Below are positions 1-8,814 of a stretch of 46,067 bases of DNA, piece after piece. The first letter of the stretch is position 1. Every line of letters begins with the position of its first letter. Under the pieces are notes generated by a model. It was not told the DNA's origin. It searched no databases and worked only from the letters and a program-made list of their open reading frames with translations. Made by a program: the position numbers and the translations under genes. Source of the DNA: Polaromonas sp. (GTDB lineage: Bacteria; Pseudomonadota; Gammaproteobacteria; Burkholderiales; Burkholderiaceae_C); assembly GCA_013824015.1 (NCBI GenBank), contig PNNC01000129.1, positions 1 through 46,067 of the forward strand. The letters are read 5' to 3'.

Positions 1-383
1 CGGATGCCGTTGACCAGGACGGTCAGGCCGCCCTTGACCTTGCCGCTGGTCTGGCCGGTGACGAATTCGCCGGATTCCAGGGCTTTTTCCAGGCTCATCC
101 ACGAAGCCAGGCGCTTGGCCTTGTCGCGGGACAGCAGGGTGTCGCCGTAGCCGTTTTCAACGGAGTCGATGGCCACGGAGACAAAGTCGCCGACCTGGAC
201 TTCGAGTTCGCCCTGGTCGTTCTTGAATTCTTCGAGGGGCACGTAGGCCTCGGATTTGAGTCCGGCGTTGACGACCACATGGTTGTGGTCGATACGCACG
301 ACTTCGGCGGTAATGACTTCGCCCGAACGCATTTCGGAGCGTTTCAGCGATTCTTCAAAGAGGGCGGCAAAAGATTCAGACAT
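1..383 (-). CDS. rpsA: 30S ribosomal protein S1 (N-terminal part, runs off the window)
   Basis: S1 binds mRNA on the 30S subunit and helps start translation of structured or weak-SD messages. The frame is open from an ATG (complement of 381-383) to the window edge, giving 127 codons and no stop. The protein starts [13 protein letters not shown], typical of proteobacterial S1. A first S1 (OB-fold) repeat lies at about residues 20-87 ([12 protein letters not shown], then [12 protein letters not shown]), and the second begins near residue 106 ([15 protein letters not shown]). Full-length S1 is about 560 residues, so three quarters of the gene is missing here. It lies 147 bp downstream of the aroA-cmk fusion on the same strand, the common cmk-rpsA arrangement, and may be partly co-transcribed with it. 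Confidence 0.96.
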   Translation of the reverse strand, partial: MSESFAALFEESLKRSEMRSGEVITAEVVRIDHNHVVVNAGLKSEAYVPLEEFKNDQGELEVQVGDFVSVAIDSVENGYGDTLLSRDKAKRLASWMSLEKALESGEFVTGQTSGKVKGGLTVLVNGI

Positions 384-530
384 GGTTTTCCTAGTCCGCA
401 GCACAGGATTCCGAGAGCACAATTGCTATCGTTTTTAGAGCTGACTGCGGCGGTTTGGTGCGGGTGACCGCGGTTAAGTTAATGATCCTGCCGACCGAAG
501 CACTGGCGTGCCTACAAAAATGTATGAGGG
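384..530 (-). other. cmk-rpsA intergenic region (rpsA leader)
   Basis: This 147 bp stretch separates the aroA-cmk stop from the rpsA start and should hold the rpsA leader and any rpsA promoter. I could not assign a convincing -35/-10 pair or a terminator. At 423-443 there is a weak match to the dispersed repeat seen elsewhere in the window. Confidence 0.4.
423..443 (-). repeat. Possible degenerate copy of the dispersed AGCT/ATAGC repeat
   Basis: Read on the minus strand this reads CAGCTCTAAAAACGATAGCA. It resembles the right half of the repeat at 22567-22625 (CAGCTCCTGATTCGATAGCA). The left half with CCCATG is not recognisable, so this may be chance similarity. Confidence 0.25.
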
Positions 531-2519
531 TCAGAAGGGCCGGGTGCCTTGCCAGAGTTGCAACACCCGGGAGACCGATTCTTCAATCGACAGCTCGGAG
601 TTGTCCAGTAGCGCAGCGTCATCAGCGGGTTTCAGGGGCGCCGCCTGCCGTGACATGTCACGGGCGTCGCGCGCTTCCAGATCCTGCTGAATTCCGGCGA
701 TTGTAGCCGAAATTCCCTTTGAAATCAACTGCTTATGGCGCCGTTCGGCGCGCTGCCGGGCGCTGGCCGTGAGAAAGATCTTGAGCGCGGCGTCGGGGAA
801 GATCACCGTGCCCATGTCCCGGCCGTCGGCCACCAGCCCCGGCAGCCGCCTGAAGCCGTGCTGCAGGTCCACCAGCGCCAGCCGCACGGCGGGCAGGGCC
901 GACACGCGCGAGGCATTCATGCCGGCTTCCTCGGTGCGTATGGTTTCGGTGACGTCCTGCGCCCCCAGAAACACCTTGCCATCCACAAAACGCACCGGCA
1001 GCTGGCGCGCCAGCGCCGCAATCTCCAGTTCCTGAGCCGGCCCAATGTCCAGCCCGGCCTGTGTGGCGGCCAGCGCAGTGATGCGGTACATCGCGCCGGA
1101 ATCGAGAAAGTGGTAGCCCAGTTTCCGGGCGACCAGCGCAGCGACTGTGCCCTTGCCGGAGGCGGTCGGGCCGTCAATGCAGATCACGGGCACGAGTTGG
1201 CGGGCGGTATGGGTCACGGAAAAGAGGGCTTCAAAATAATCAGGGAAGGTTTTGGCCACGCAGCGTGGATCCAGAATCCGGATGGGTAGTTGCGCGGGAT
1301 TGAATGCTGCCAGTGAAAAACACATGGCGACGCGATGGTCGTCGTAGGTGTGGATGGGCGCGCTGGTCCACGTCACCGGCGGCGTCACTTTCAGGTAGTC
1401 GGCGCCTTCCTCGACGCTGGCGCCGAGTTTGCGAAGTTCGCAGGCCATGGCGGCGATGCGGTCGGTTTCCTTGACGCGCCAGCTCGCGATGTTGCGCAAC
1501 GTGCTGGTGCCGTCGGCGTACAGGGCCATCACCGCCAGCGTCATGGCCGCATCCGGGATGTGGTTGCAGTCGAGGTCGATGGCCTTGAGCGGCCAGGCGC
1601 CGCGACGGATGTGCAGGCTGTTGGCGCTGGCGTCAATCCGCGCGCCCATTTGCCGGGCCGCCTCGATGAAACGGATGTCGCCCTGGATGGAGGCTTCGCC
1701 CACACCCGAAATTTCAATGCCTTTTTGGTCTTCAGCCCATGCCCCGATGGCGCCGAGTGCTATGAAATAGCTAGCAGACGAGGCGTCGCCCTCGACGTGG
1801 ATGGCGCCGGGCGAGCGGTAACGGCTGCCGGCCGGGATGGTGAAACGCTGCCAGTCGTCGCGCTGGACCACGATGCCGAAGCGTGCCAGCAGGTTCAGCG
1901 TGATTTCGACGTAGGGCCGGGAGATCAGCTCGCCGACCACTTCAATCACCAGGTCGCGCGTGGCCACCAGTGGCAGCGCCAGCAGCAGGGCGGTCAGGAA
2001 CTGGCTGGAAACGTCACCGCGCACGCGGATCGGGGCGTCGAGCACCAGCTCGCCGGTGCGGATGCGCAGCGGCGGGAAACCGTCCTCGCCGAGGTAGTCG
2101 ATGGCGCAGCCGAGGCCGCGCAGGGCATCGACCAGGTCGCCTATCGGGCGCTCGTGCATGCGCGGCACGCCGGAGAGTTCGAACTCGCCGCCCAGCAGCG
2201 CCAGCGCCGCGGTCAGCGGCCGCATCGCGGTGCCGGCGTTGCCCAGATAAAGTTTGGCCTGCTGCTGCAACGACCGGCCCCCCAGGCCAGTGATCACGGC
2301 GGTGCTGCCGTTTTCCTCGACGCCGCAGCCCAGTTGCCTGAGGGCGGCCAGCATCACGGCGGTGTCGTCGGAGGCCAGCAGGTCGTGCACCGTGGTGCGT
2401 CCCTCGCTCAGGGCCGCCAGCAGCAGCACGCGGTTGGAAATGCTTTTGGAGCCGGGAAGGTGGACGGTGCCCCCCGCCCCCGTCAATGCTGGAATGTCCA
2501 GAAACGCGGTGTCGAACAT
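531..2519 (-). CDS. aroA-cmk: Bifunctional 3-phosphoshikimate 1-carboxyvinyltransferase / cytidylate kinase
   Basis: One 662-residue cytosolic protein carries two enzymes. Residues 1-440 are EPSP synthase, which makes 5-enolpyruvylshikimate-3-phosphate from shikimate-3-phosphate and [13 protein letters not shown] at 21-30, [11 protein letters not shown] at 94-104, and an IPDAAM catalytic-Asp motif near 321-326. Residues 443-662 are cytidylate kinase (CMP/dCMP to CDP/dCDP): P-loop [10 protein letters not shown] at 449-458, [12 protein letters not shown] at 566-577, and DARD at 618-621. There is almost no linker ([16 protein letters not shown]). In most bacteria these are adjacent separate genes; the fusion is known from Comamonadaceae. 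Residues 247-264 overlap a dispersed repeat and are about five residues longer than the same loop in E. coli AroA as I remember it. It starts 9 bp after tyrA. Confidence 0.97.
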   Translation of the reverse strand: MFDTAFLDIPALTGAGGTVHLPGSKSISNRVLLLAALSEGRTTVHDLLASDDTAVMLAALRQLGCGVEENGSTAVITGLGGRSLQQQAKLYLGNAGTAMRPLTAALALLGGEFELSGVPRMHERPIGDLVDALRGLGCAIDYLGEDGFPPLRIRTGELVLDAPIRVRGDVSSQFLTALLLALPLVATRDLVIEVVGELISRPYVEITLNLLARFGIVVQRDDWQRFTIPAGSRYRSPGAIHVEGDASSASYFIALGAIGAWAEDQKGIEISGVGEASIQGDIRFIEAARQMGARIDASANSLHIRRGAWPLKAIDLDCNHIPDAAMTLAVMALYADGTSTLRNIASWRVKETDRIAAMACELRKLGASVEEGADYLKVTPPVTWTSAPIHTYDDHRVAMCFSLAAFNPAQLPIRILDPRCVAKTFPDYFEALFSVTHTARQLVPVICIDGPTASGKGTVAALVARKLGYHFLDSGAMYRITALAATQAGLDIGPAQELEIAALARQLPVRFVDGKVFLGAQDVTETIRTEEAGMNASRVSALPAVRLALVDLQHGFRRLPGLVADGRDMGTVIFPDAALKIFLTASARQRAERRHKQLISKGISATIAGIQQDLEARDARDMSRQAAPLKPADDAALLDNSELSIEESVSRVLQLWQGTRPF
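1731..1777 (+). repeat. Dispersed repeat copy inside aroA
   Basis: The copy starts TTCAGCCCATGCCCCG and ends TGCTATGAAATAGCTAGCAG. It matches copies at 21908, 22567, 24570 (reverse) and 33517. It lies antisense to aroA and encodes AroA residues 247-264, ending AWAEDQ. The same translated frame in the copy at 24570 gives AWAEGC. Confidence 0.6.
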
Positions 2520-2528
2520 GGGGCAGAC

Positions 2529-3407
2529 CTATTTGAGCGATTTCGGCGAGCTGATGCGCCAGTTGGCGCGTGTGTGGCTGGCCTGGTCGATGCGCTCTTC
2601 CAGCGTATCGCCGTCTGCGGCGCCTATCAGTTTTTCGAGGTCCTGCAGGGTGTTCTGGAAGATCCGGGACTGCTCCAGCAACTCCTCCTTGTTGGCAACC
2701 AGGATGTCGCGCCACATCTTGGGATCACTGGCCGCAATGCGGGTGAAATCCCGAAAACCGGGCCCGGCCAGCGACAGGTAGTCCTTGCCCTGGGCCTGGC
2801 CTGAAATGCTGTTGATCAGCGCAAAGGCAATCAGGTGCGGCAGGTGGCTGACGGCGGCATAGGCCGCGTCATGCGACTGCGGCGACATCTTGATCACATT
2901 GCAGCCCAGCGCCGTCCAGACGTTGACCGCCTTTTCGAGCTGAACCGTGAAGGTGCGTTCGATCGGCGTCAGGATCACCTGCTTGCCGAAGTACAGGTCC
3001 GGGTCGGCGTGCTCCACGCCGGAGACCTCCTTGCCGGTGATTGGATGCGCCGGCACAAAACAGCCCAGATGGTCGCGCAGTACCCGCCGCGCGGCGTCCA
3101 CCACATCCCGTTTGGTCGAGCCCACGTCCATGATCAGTGTGTTCGGTCCGACCAGGTGGCGTATGGCCTTGAAGGAGGCTTCGGTGGCCGAGACCGGCAC
3201 CGCCAGCAACACGATGTCGGCGCCAGACACCGCCAGCAGGGCGGACGGCGCTTCCACGTCAATCACGCCCATCTGGCGCGCGCGCTCGGTGGTGGAGGGG
3301 GACTTGCTGTAGCCGACCACACGTTTGACCAGGCCGGCGCGTTTGAGCGCCAGCGCGAACGAACCGCCCATCAGGCCGCAGCCTATCAGTCCGAGTTGCT
3401 CAAACAT
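2529..3407 (-). CDS. tyrA: Prephenate dehydrogenase
   Basis: It oxidatively decarboxylates prephenate to 4-hydroxyphenylpyruvate, the tyrosine branch. The 292-residue protein has an N-terminal Rossmann fold (LGLIGCGLMGGSFA, with GCGLMG at 9-14), DVGSTK at 94-99, and HPITG at 121-125 carrying the catalytic histidine. The rest is the helical dimerisation domain, including HLPHLIAFAL. No ACT or chorismate mutase domain is attached, so this is the monofunctional type. It sits between pheA (39 bp upstream) and aroA-cmk (9 bp downstream) on the same strand, so shikimate-pathway genes are co-transcribed. NAD versus NADP preference cannot be read from the sequence. Confidence 0.95.
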   Translation of the reverse strand: MFEQLGLIGCGLMGGSFALALKRAGLVKRVVGYSKSPSTTERARQMGVIDVEAPSALLAVSGADIVLLAVPVSATEASFKAIRHLVGPNTLIMDVGSTKRDVVDAARRVLRDHLGCFVPAHPITGKEVSGVEHADPDLYFGKQVILTPIERTFTVQLEKAVNVWTALGCNVIKMSPQSHDAAYAAVSHLPHLIAFALINSISGQAQGKDYLSLAGPGFRDFTRIAASDPKMWRDILVANKEELLEQSRIFQNTLQDLEKLIGAADGDTLEERIDQASHTRANWRISSPKSLK

Positions 3408-3446
3408 GCGGGAAGGCCGGGTTGGCTTGGAGTTGCTTCATGAGGT

Positions 3447-4529
3447 TCAGTCGCTTGCAGGATAAGTGCCAAGCACCTTGTAAAAGGCGCAGAGCTGCTG
3501 CAGGTCTTTCAGGGCGGCAGCCACATGCGGCTGCGAGGGGTGGCCCTGAAGGTCAATGTAGAAGAAGTATTCCCACTGGCCCGAGCGGGCAGGACGGGAC
3601 TCGAAACGCGTCATCGACACGCCATGGGTTTTCAGGGGAACCAGGATGTCGTGCACCGCGCCCGGCCGGTTCGGCACGGAAACAATCAGGCTGATGCAGT
3701 CCTTGCCCGAAGCCTCGGGCGCGCCCAGCACCTGCGGCAGGCAGATCACGGCAAAGCGGGTGCGGTTGAAGGCGTCATCCTGGATGGCCAGCGCGCCAAT
3801 GTGCAGGCCGAATTCGGTACCGGCGCGTTCGCTGGCGATGGCGGCCCAGGCCGGGTTGCCGGCGGCCAGGCGTGCGCCTTCGGCATTGCTGGACACCGCG
3901 CGCCGCTCTGCACCGGGCAGGTGAGTGCCCAGCCAGCCCTGGCATTGCGCCAGCGCCTGCGGATGCGCCAGCACCACCTCGATGCCCTCCAGCGAGGGCG
4001 ACAGGCGCAGCAGGTTGTGCCGGACCAGCAGGCTGATTTCGCCGATGACATGCAGGGGTGAGCTGAGAAACAGGTCCAGCGTGCGGGTGACCACGCCTTC
4101 GGTGTTGTTCTCGACGGGGACCACGCCGAACTGGGCCGTGCCCGAGGTCGCGGCGCGAAACACCTCGTCAAAACTGGCGCAGGGCACATGCTCGATGCTG
4201 GAGCCGAAAAACTGGACCGCCGCCTGCTCGCTGAAGGTTCCCGCCGGCCCGAGGTAGGCCACGCGCTGCGGGGCTTCGAGCGCGCGGCAGGCCGACATGA
4301 CTTCGCGCCAGATGTGGGCAATGCTGTCACCCTTGAGCGGGCCGGTACTGGCCGCCTGCAGGCCGTGAATCACCTGTGCTTCGCGTTCTGGCCGGAACAC
4401 CGGAGAGCCCTCCAGCCGCTTGATGTCCCCGACCTCGTTGGCCAGGGCCGCACGCTGGTTCAGCAGTGCCAGCAGTTGCTGGTCCACGGCATCGATTTTC
4501 TGGCGAAGTTGCGGCAGGGTCTGGGTCAT
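3447..4529 (-). CDS. pheA: Chorismate mutase / prephenate dehydratase (P-protein)
   Basis: This bifunctional enzyme of phenylalanine synthesis converts chorismate to prephenate and then to phenylpyruvate. Of 360 residues, about 1-85 form an AroQ-type chorismate mutase (LRQKIDAVDQQLLALLNQRA), and about 88-270 the prephenate dehydratase domain (VAYLGPAGTFSEQAA, ENNTEGVVTRTLD, and the NRTRFAVI segment with the TRF motif). A C-terminal ACT domain follows (SLIVSVPNRPGAVHDIL, then SRPARSGQWEYFFYID, matching the ESRP phenylalanine-binding element), which suggests feedback inhibition by phenylalanine. The order pheA-tyrA-aroA-cmk is typical of betaproteobacteria. serC, often directly upstream, is not present. 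Confidence 0.96.
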   Translation of the reverse strand: MTQTLPQLRQKIDAVDQQLLALLNQRAALANEVGDIKRLEGSPVFRPEREAQVIHGLQAASTGPLKGDSIAHIWREVMSACRALEAPQRVAYLGPAGTFSEQAAVQFFGSSIEHVPCASFDEVFRAATSGTAQFGVVPVENNTEGVVTRTLDLFLSSPLHVIGEISLLVRHNLLRLSPSLEGIEVVLAHPQALAQCQGWLGTHLPGAERRAVSSNAEGARLAAGNPAWAAIASERAGTEFGLHIGALAIQDDAFNRTRFAVICLPQVLGAPEASGKDCISLIVSVPNRPGAVHDILVPLKTHGVSMTRFESRPARSGQWEYFFYIDLQGHPSQPHVAAALKDLQQLCAFYKVLGTYPASD

Positions 4530-4615
4530 GTCGGTTCGGTATCAGGCCGGGCGTTGGCGACTGGTGCTGGCGGCCCGTCCCGGAAGGAGCGGCGCCAGAG
4601 CCCTGCGCGCGCAGG

Positions 4616-5197
4616 TCATTTCTTCTGTGGCTGTGGTTTGGCGGCCGGCGCTGCCGGTGCCGCAGGCGCTGAACCCACAATCTTGCTGGCGGCTGTATCA
4701 AACTGCCTGGCGCGGGCCTGGATGTCGGGCTGTGTGCTTGCCACAAGCTTCTTCACGAACACATCCACCAGTTCCGGGGTGGCGGTCTTGTATTTCTTGA
4801 CCACTGGCGACTCGAAAAATGCGGCGAGCTGCTTGAGTTCGTCGAGGCTGAAACGCTCCATGTAGGCCGGGATCAGCGATTCGCTGTTGGCCTGTGCGAC
4901 CTTGGCGCTGATGATCTTGTTGGCGTCCGCAGCGAATTTGGCGAGTTCGGCATTGAACTCCTCCGTCGCCTTGGCCTGTCGCGCCTTGGGCACCGAGGTG
5001 TCGAAGCGTGGCGCCCAGCCGGCGACGATGTCCTGGGCGGCAGTGCCCACCAGTTGCCCGACCAGGGCATCCAGGTCGGGCTGCTGCAGTGCAACCACCT
5101 TGGTGGCCCACTCGAGCTTCGGGTCAACGGTCTGGGCCTGGCTGGTGGCGGAAAATGCGCAGCCTGCCACAAGCAGGGCTGTCAGGAGTTTTTTCAT
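4616..5197 (-). CDS. DUF2059 domain-containing exported protein
   Basis: This 193-residue protein has an N-terminal signal peptide ([22 protein letters not shown], cleavage expected near SQAQ). The mature part is helical, with YMERFSLDELKQLAAFFESP in the middle, the hallmark of DUF2059 proteins, which have no firm function. The tail is rich in Pro, Ala and Lys. The ATG (5197-5195) shares one base with the gyrA stop (TGATG), implying translational coupling; a TTG one codon upstream is possible but less likely. DUF2059 proteins next to gyrA recur in related bacteria as far as I recall. A periplasmic location is likely. Confidence 0.8.
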   Translation of the reverse strand: MKKLLTALLVAGCAFSATSQAQTVDPKLEWATKVVALQQPDLDALVGQLVGTAAQDIVAGWAPRFDTSVPKARQAKATEEFNAELAKFAADANKIISAKVAQANSESLIPAYMERFSLDELKQLAAFFESPVVKKYKTATPELVDVFVKKLVASTQPDIQARARQFDTAASKIVGSAPAAPAAPAAKPQPQKK

Positions 5198-7854
5198 CAA
5201 GGGGTGTCCGGGTTGGGGGTGTTGGAGGTATCGGCTTCGGCATCGCTGCCATTGTCGGTGTCATCAAGTGTTGCATCGTTTTCGACGATGCGTTGCAGGC
5301 CGCTGAGCTGGGAGCCTTCGTCCAGGCCGATCAGTGTGACGCCCTGGGTGGCGCGCCCCATCTCGCGTATTTCGCTGACGCGGGTGCGAACCAGCACGCC
5401 CTTGTCGGTGATCAGCATGATTTCGTCATCCACGTGCACCAGGGTGGCTGCCACCACCTTGCCGTTGCGCTCGCTCTGCTGGATCGCGATCATGCCCTTG
5501 GTGCCGCGGCCGTGGCGGGTGTATTCCTGGATGGAGGTGCGCTTGCCGTACCCGTGCTGGGTGGCCGTCAATACGCTTTGCTGCTCGTCTTCCGCGACCA
5601 GCATCGCAATCACGTTTTGTCCCGGCTCGAGCATCATGCCACGCACGCCCCGGGTATCGCGGCCCATCGGGCGTACATCGTTTTCATCGAAACGCACCGC
5701 TTTTCCGCCGTCAGAAAACAGCATCACGTCATGTTTGCCGTCGGTCAGGGCGGCGCCGATCAGGAAGTCGCCCTCGTCCAGCTTGACCGCAATGATGCCG
5801 CCCTTGCGCGGGTTGTTGAATTCGTCCAGCGCCGTTTTCTTGACCGTGCCCATGGTGGTCGCCATGAAGACGTAGTGGTCGGCGGGGAAGCTGCGCTTTT
5901 CGCCAGTCAGGGGCAGCACCACGGTGATCTTCTCGCCTTCCTGCAGCGGGAACATGTTGACGATGGGCCGGCCGCGCGAGCCGCGCGACCCCGCCGGCAC
6001 TTCCCACACCTTGAGCCAGTACAGCCGGCCGCGGTTGGAAAAACACAGGATGTAGTCGTGCGTATTGGCGATGAACAGCTGGTCGACCCAGTCGTCTTCC
6101 TTGGTGGCGGTCGCCAGTTTGCCGCGGCCGCCGCGTTTTTGCGCGCGGTATTCGGACAGCGGCTGGCTCTTGATGTAACCGGTGTGCGACAGCGTCACCA
6201 CCATGTCGGTCGGCGTGATCAGGTCTTCGGTGCTGAGGTCGAAGGAACTGTGTTCGACCTGGCTGCGGCGCGCGCCCAGCTTGGTCTGGCCGAATTCCTG
6301 GCGGATGACCGACAGCTCTTCGCCGATGATGGTCGAGACCCGTTCCGGCCGCGCCAGGATGTCGAGCAGGTCGTCGATTTCCGCCATGACTTCCTTGTAC
6401 TCGGCGACGATCTTGTCCTGCTCCAGGCCAGTCAGGCGTTGCAGGCGCATCTGCAGGATTTCCTGGGCTTGCGTATCGGACAGCCGGTACAGGCCGTCGC
6501 CACCCATGCCGAACTCCCTTTCGAGGCCGTCGGGCCGGTAGTCGTCGGCATTGACCACGCCACCGTCGGCGCGGGTGCGCGTGAGCATTTCGCGCACCAG
6601 GCTGCTGTCCCAGGGGCGCAGCATCAGTTCGGCCTTGGCCACCGGCGGTGTTGGCGCGTTCCGGATGATGGCGATGAAGTCGTCGATGTTGGCCAGGGCG
6701 ACGGCCAGGCCCTCCAGCACATGGCCGCGCTCGCGTGCCTTGCGCAGCGTGAACACCGTGCGGCGCGTCACCACTTCGCGGCGGTGCGACAGGAAGACCT
6801 GGATCAGGTCCTTCAGGTTGCACAGCTTGGGCTGGCCATTGACCAGCGCCACCATGTTGATGCCGAAGGTGTCCTGCAACTGCGTCTGCTTGTACAGGTT
6901 GTTGAGGACCACTTCAGGCACTTCGCCGCGCTTGAGCTCAATGACCAGGCGCATGCCGGACTTGTCGGATTCGTCCTGGATGTGGCTGATACCCTCGATT
7001 TTCTTCTCGTGCACCAGCTCGGCCATGCGCTCCTGCAGCGTCTTCTTGTTGACCTGGTAGGGCAGCTCGTCGACGATGATGGACTGGCGCTGGCCCTTGT
7101 CGATGTCCTCGAAGTGGCACTTTGCGCGCATGACCACCTTGCCGCGGCCGGTGCGGTAGCCATCCTTGACGCCGTTGATGCCGTAGATGATGCCGCCCGT
7201 GGGAAAGTCGGGCGAAGGAATGATTTCCATCAGCTCGTCGATGCTGGCCTGCGGGTTCTTCAGCAGGTGCAGGCAGGCATCGACCACTTCATTGATGTTG
7301 TGCGGCGGTATGTTGGTCGCCATGCCCACGGCAATGCCGCCGGAGCCGTTGATCAGCAGGTTGGGAATGCGCGAAGGCAGGACCAGCGGCTCCTTTTCGC
7401 TGCCGTCATAGTTGGGCCCGAAGTCAACGGTTTCCTTGTCGATGTCGGCCAGCATCTCCTGGGCGATTTTCGACAGCCGCACCTCGGTGTAACGCATGGC
7501 TGCCGCGCTGTCACCATCGACCGAACCGAAGTTGCCCTGGCCGTCCACCAGCATGTGGCGCATCGAAAAATCCTGGGCCATGCGCACAATGGCGTCATAC
7601 ACCGACTGGTCGCCGTGCGGGTGGTATTTGCCGATCACATCACCGACGATACGGGCCGACTTTTTGTAGGGCCGGTTCCAGTCGTTGTTCAGTTCGTGCA
7701 TCGCAAACAACACGCGCCGGTGAACCGGTTTCAGGCCATCACGGGCGTCCGGCAAAGCGCGACCGACGATCACACTCATCGCGTAATCAAGGTAGCTGCG
7801 CCGCATTTCCTCTTCAAGACTGATGGGCAGGGTTTCTTTGGCAAACTGGGTCAT
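5197..7854 (-). CDS. gyrA: DNA gyrase subunit A
   Basis: Gyrase A is the DNA breakage-reunion subunit of the A2B2 enzyme that supercoils DNA. The 885-residue protein is normal for the family. The start ([47 protein letters not shown]) aligns with E. coli numbering, and the catalytic tyrosine is Y122 in AAMRYTE. The quinolone-resistance region reads [10 protein letters not shown], so position 83 is Gln rather than the Ser of E. coli, while D87 is kept. The C-terminal pinwheel contains the GyrA-box QKRGGRG and ends in an acidic tail. It is divergent from ompA across a 256 bp region, and its stop overlaps the start of the DUF2059 gene. Confidence 0.98.
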   Translation of the reverse strand: MTQFAKETLPISLEEEMRRSYLDYAMSVIVGRALPDARDGLKPVHRRVLFAMHELNNDWNRPYKKSARIVGDVIGKYHPHGDQSVYDAIVRMAQDFSMRHMLVDGQGNFGSVDGDSAAAMRYTEVRLSKIAQEMLADIDKETVDFGPNYDGSEKEPLVLPSRIPNLLINGSGGIAVGMATNIPPHNINEVVDACLHLLKNPQASIDELMEIIPSPDFPTGGIIYGINGVKDGYRTGRGKVVMRAKCHFEDIDKGQRQSIIVDELPYQVNKKTLQERMAELVHEKKIEGISHIQDESDKSGMRLVIELKRGEVPEVVLNNLYKQTQLQDTFGINMVALVNGQPKLCNLKDLIQVFLSHRREVVTRRTVFTLRKARERGHVLEGLAVALANIDDFIAIIRNAPTPPVAKAELMLRPWDSSLVREMLTRTRADGGVVNADDYRPDGLEREFGMGGDGLYRLSDTQAQEILQMRLQRLTGLEQDKIVAEYKEVMAEIDDLLDILARPERVSTIIGEELSVIRQEFGQTKLGARRSQVEHSSFDLSTEDLITPTDMVVTLSHTGYIKSQPLSEYRAQKRGGRGKLATATKEDDWVDQLFIANTHDYILCFSNRGRLYWLKVWEVPAGSRGSRGRPIVNMFPLQEGEKITVVLPLTGEKRSFPADHYVFMATTMGTVKKTALDEFNNPRKGGIIAVKLDEGDFLIGAALTDGKHDVMLFSDGGKAVRFDENDVRPMGRDTRGVRGMMLEPGQNVIAMLVAEDEQQSVLTATQHGYGKRTSIQEYTRHGRGTKGMIAIQQSERNGKVVAATLVHVDDEIMLITDKGVLVRTRVSEIREMGRATQGVTLIGLDEGSQLSGLQRIVENDATLDDTDNGSDAEADTSNTPNPDTP

Positions 7855-7962
7855 GGAGAGGCCTGAATTGGAATGGGCAGTGCGCTCGAAGAGCGAAGCC
7901 CGCTGATTTTAAGGCCTGAATGCAGGTCCGTCGGGGTGTGGCACGCCCGCAACAGAAAACAA

Positions 7963-7976
7963 AGAATCTTGATTCT
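7963..7976. promoter_or_regulatory. Palindrome in the gyrA-ompA divergent region
   Basis: AGAATCTTGATTCT is a perfect inverted repeat (6-bp arms, 2-bp centre) between the divergent genes. It could be an operator. No known regulator consensus was recognised and a short palindrome can arise by chance. Confidence 0.3.
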
Positions 7977-8001
7977 CTGTCGGACGAAGCCGATACCGCG
8001 C

Positions 8002-8029
8002 TTGAACCGCGAATGAGCTATGGCACAAT
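8002..8029 (+). promoter_or_regulatory. Probable sigma-70 promoter of the ompA-like gene
   Basis: A TTGAAC hexamer (8002-8007) and CACAAT (8024-8029) are separated by 16 bp, each matching the consensus at four or more positions. Transcription would start near 8036 and place the hairpin at 8042-8060 at the very 5' end of the message. Confidence 0.45.
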
Positions 8030-8041
8030 AACTGTAACGCT

Positions 8042-8060
8042 TTGAGTGATGGTCACTCAA
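8042..8060 (+). promoter_or_regulatory. 5'-UTR hairpin of the ompA-like mRNA
   Basis: TTGAGTGA-TGG-TCACTCAA is a perfect 8-bp inverted repeat with a 3-nt loop, about 50 nt before the start codon. If the promoter at 8002 is right, the hairpin forms at the 5' end of the transcript, a position known to stabilise ompA mRNA in enterobacteria. It could instead be a dyad operator. Confidence 0.5.
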
Positions 8061-8110
8061 GGCGTGTATCCAATCGCAGCAAGTCTGCGGCTTTTCTCTA
8101 GAGGAGAACC

Positions 8111-8746
8111 ATGAAGAAACTCAACAAAGTGGCAATGTTGTTTGCTTCCGCAGCGCTTGCAACCGCCGCTGGTGCACAAACAATTGACAACTGGAAAAAC
8201 GGCACGAACGAGCTGGTCTGGAAAAACGGCACCAACGAACTGTGCTGGCGCAATGGCTTCTGGACACCGGCTACTGCCGCTCCAGGCTGCGACGGCGCTA
8301 TCGTTCCTGCGGCACCCGCAGCAACGCCTGCTCCTGCAGCCGCTGCTCCTGCCCGTCCTGCTCCTGCACCTGTTGCTCCTCCTGCAGCTACCAAAGTCAC
8401 TTACGCCGCTGACGCGTTCTTCGACTTCGACAAGTCTGTGCTGAAGCCTGAAGGCAAAGCCAAGCTTGACGATCTGGTCGGCAAGATCAAGGACATCAAC
8501 CTCGAAGTCATCATCGCCGTCGGTCACACCGACGCCGTGGGTAGCGATTCCTACAACCAGAAGTTGTCGGTCCGCCGCTCCGAAGCTGTCAAGGCTTACC
8601 TGGTGTCCAAAGGCATTGAACAGAACCGCGTTTACACCGAAGGCAAAGGCGAGAAACAGCCAGTTGCTGACAACAAGACCGGCGAAGGCCGCGCGAAGAA
8701 CCGTCGCGTGGAAATCGAAGTGGTCGGCACCCGCGCCAACCGCTAA
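8111..8746 (+). CDS. OmpA-family outer-membrane / peptidoglycan-binding protein
   Basis: This 211-residue protein probably anchors the outer membrane to peptidoglycan. A signal peptide (cleavage after AAGAQ) is followed by a short N-terminal part with the near-duplicate [19 protein letters not shown], a Pro/Ala-rich linker of about 35 residues, and a C-terminal OmpA domain ([66 protein letters not shown]). There is no 8-stranded barrel, so it is a small OmpA-like protein of the kind common in Burkholderiales. A strong SD (AGGAG, 8102-8106) precedes the ATG, fitting high expression. An intrinsic terminator follows, so it is a single-gene transcript. Confidence 0.93.
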   Translation: MKKLNKVAMLFASAALATAAGAQTIDNWKNGTNELVWKNGTNELCWRNGFWTPATAAPGCDGAIVPAAPAATPAPAAAAPARPAPAPVAPPAATKVTYAADAFFDFDKSVLKPEGKAKLDDLVGKIKDINLEVIIAVGHTDAVGSDSYNQKLSVRRSEAVKAYLVSKGIEQNRVYTEGKGEKQPVADNKTGEGRAKNRRVEIEVVGTRANR

Positions 8747-8763
8747 TCCTTCAAGGATTGCTC

Positions 8764-8792
8764 AAAAAACCGCGCTACGGCGCGGTTTTTTT
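8764..8792 (+). terminator. Intrinsic terminator after the ompA-like gene
   Basis: Left arm AAAAAACCGCG (8764-8774) and right arm CGCGGTTTTTT (8781-8791) pair perfectly around a 6-nt loop and end in a T run. The A/T symmetry suggests it can act in either direction. Confidence 0.88.
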
Positions 8793-8814
8793 ATGCCCGG
8801 GCGATAATCCAGAC

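Noticed and set aside
5008..7866. 952-codon open frame antisense to gyrA
   Set aside because: It mirrors gyrA over its full length. The translation is His/Gln/Val/Ala rich with no motif, as expected from the complementary frame of a GC-rich gene.
8016..8036. AGCTATGG near the ompA promoter as a further repeat copy
   Set aside because: Only eight bases match and the ATAGC end is missing; it is better explained as promoter spacer.
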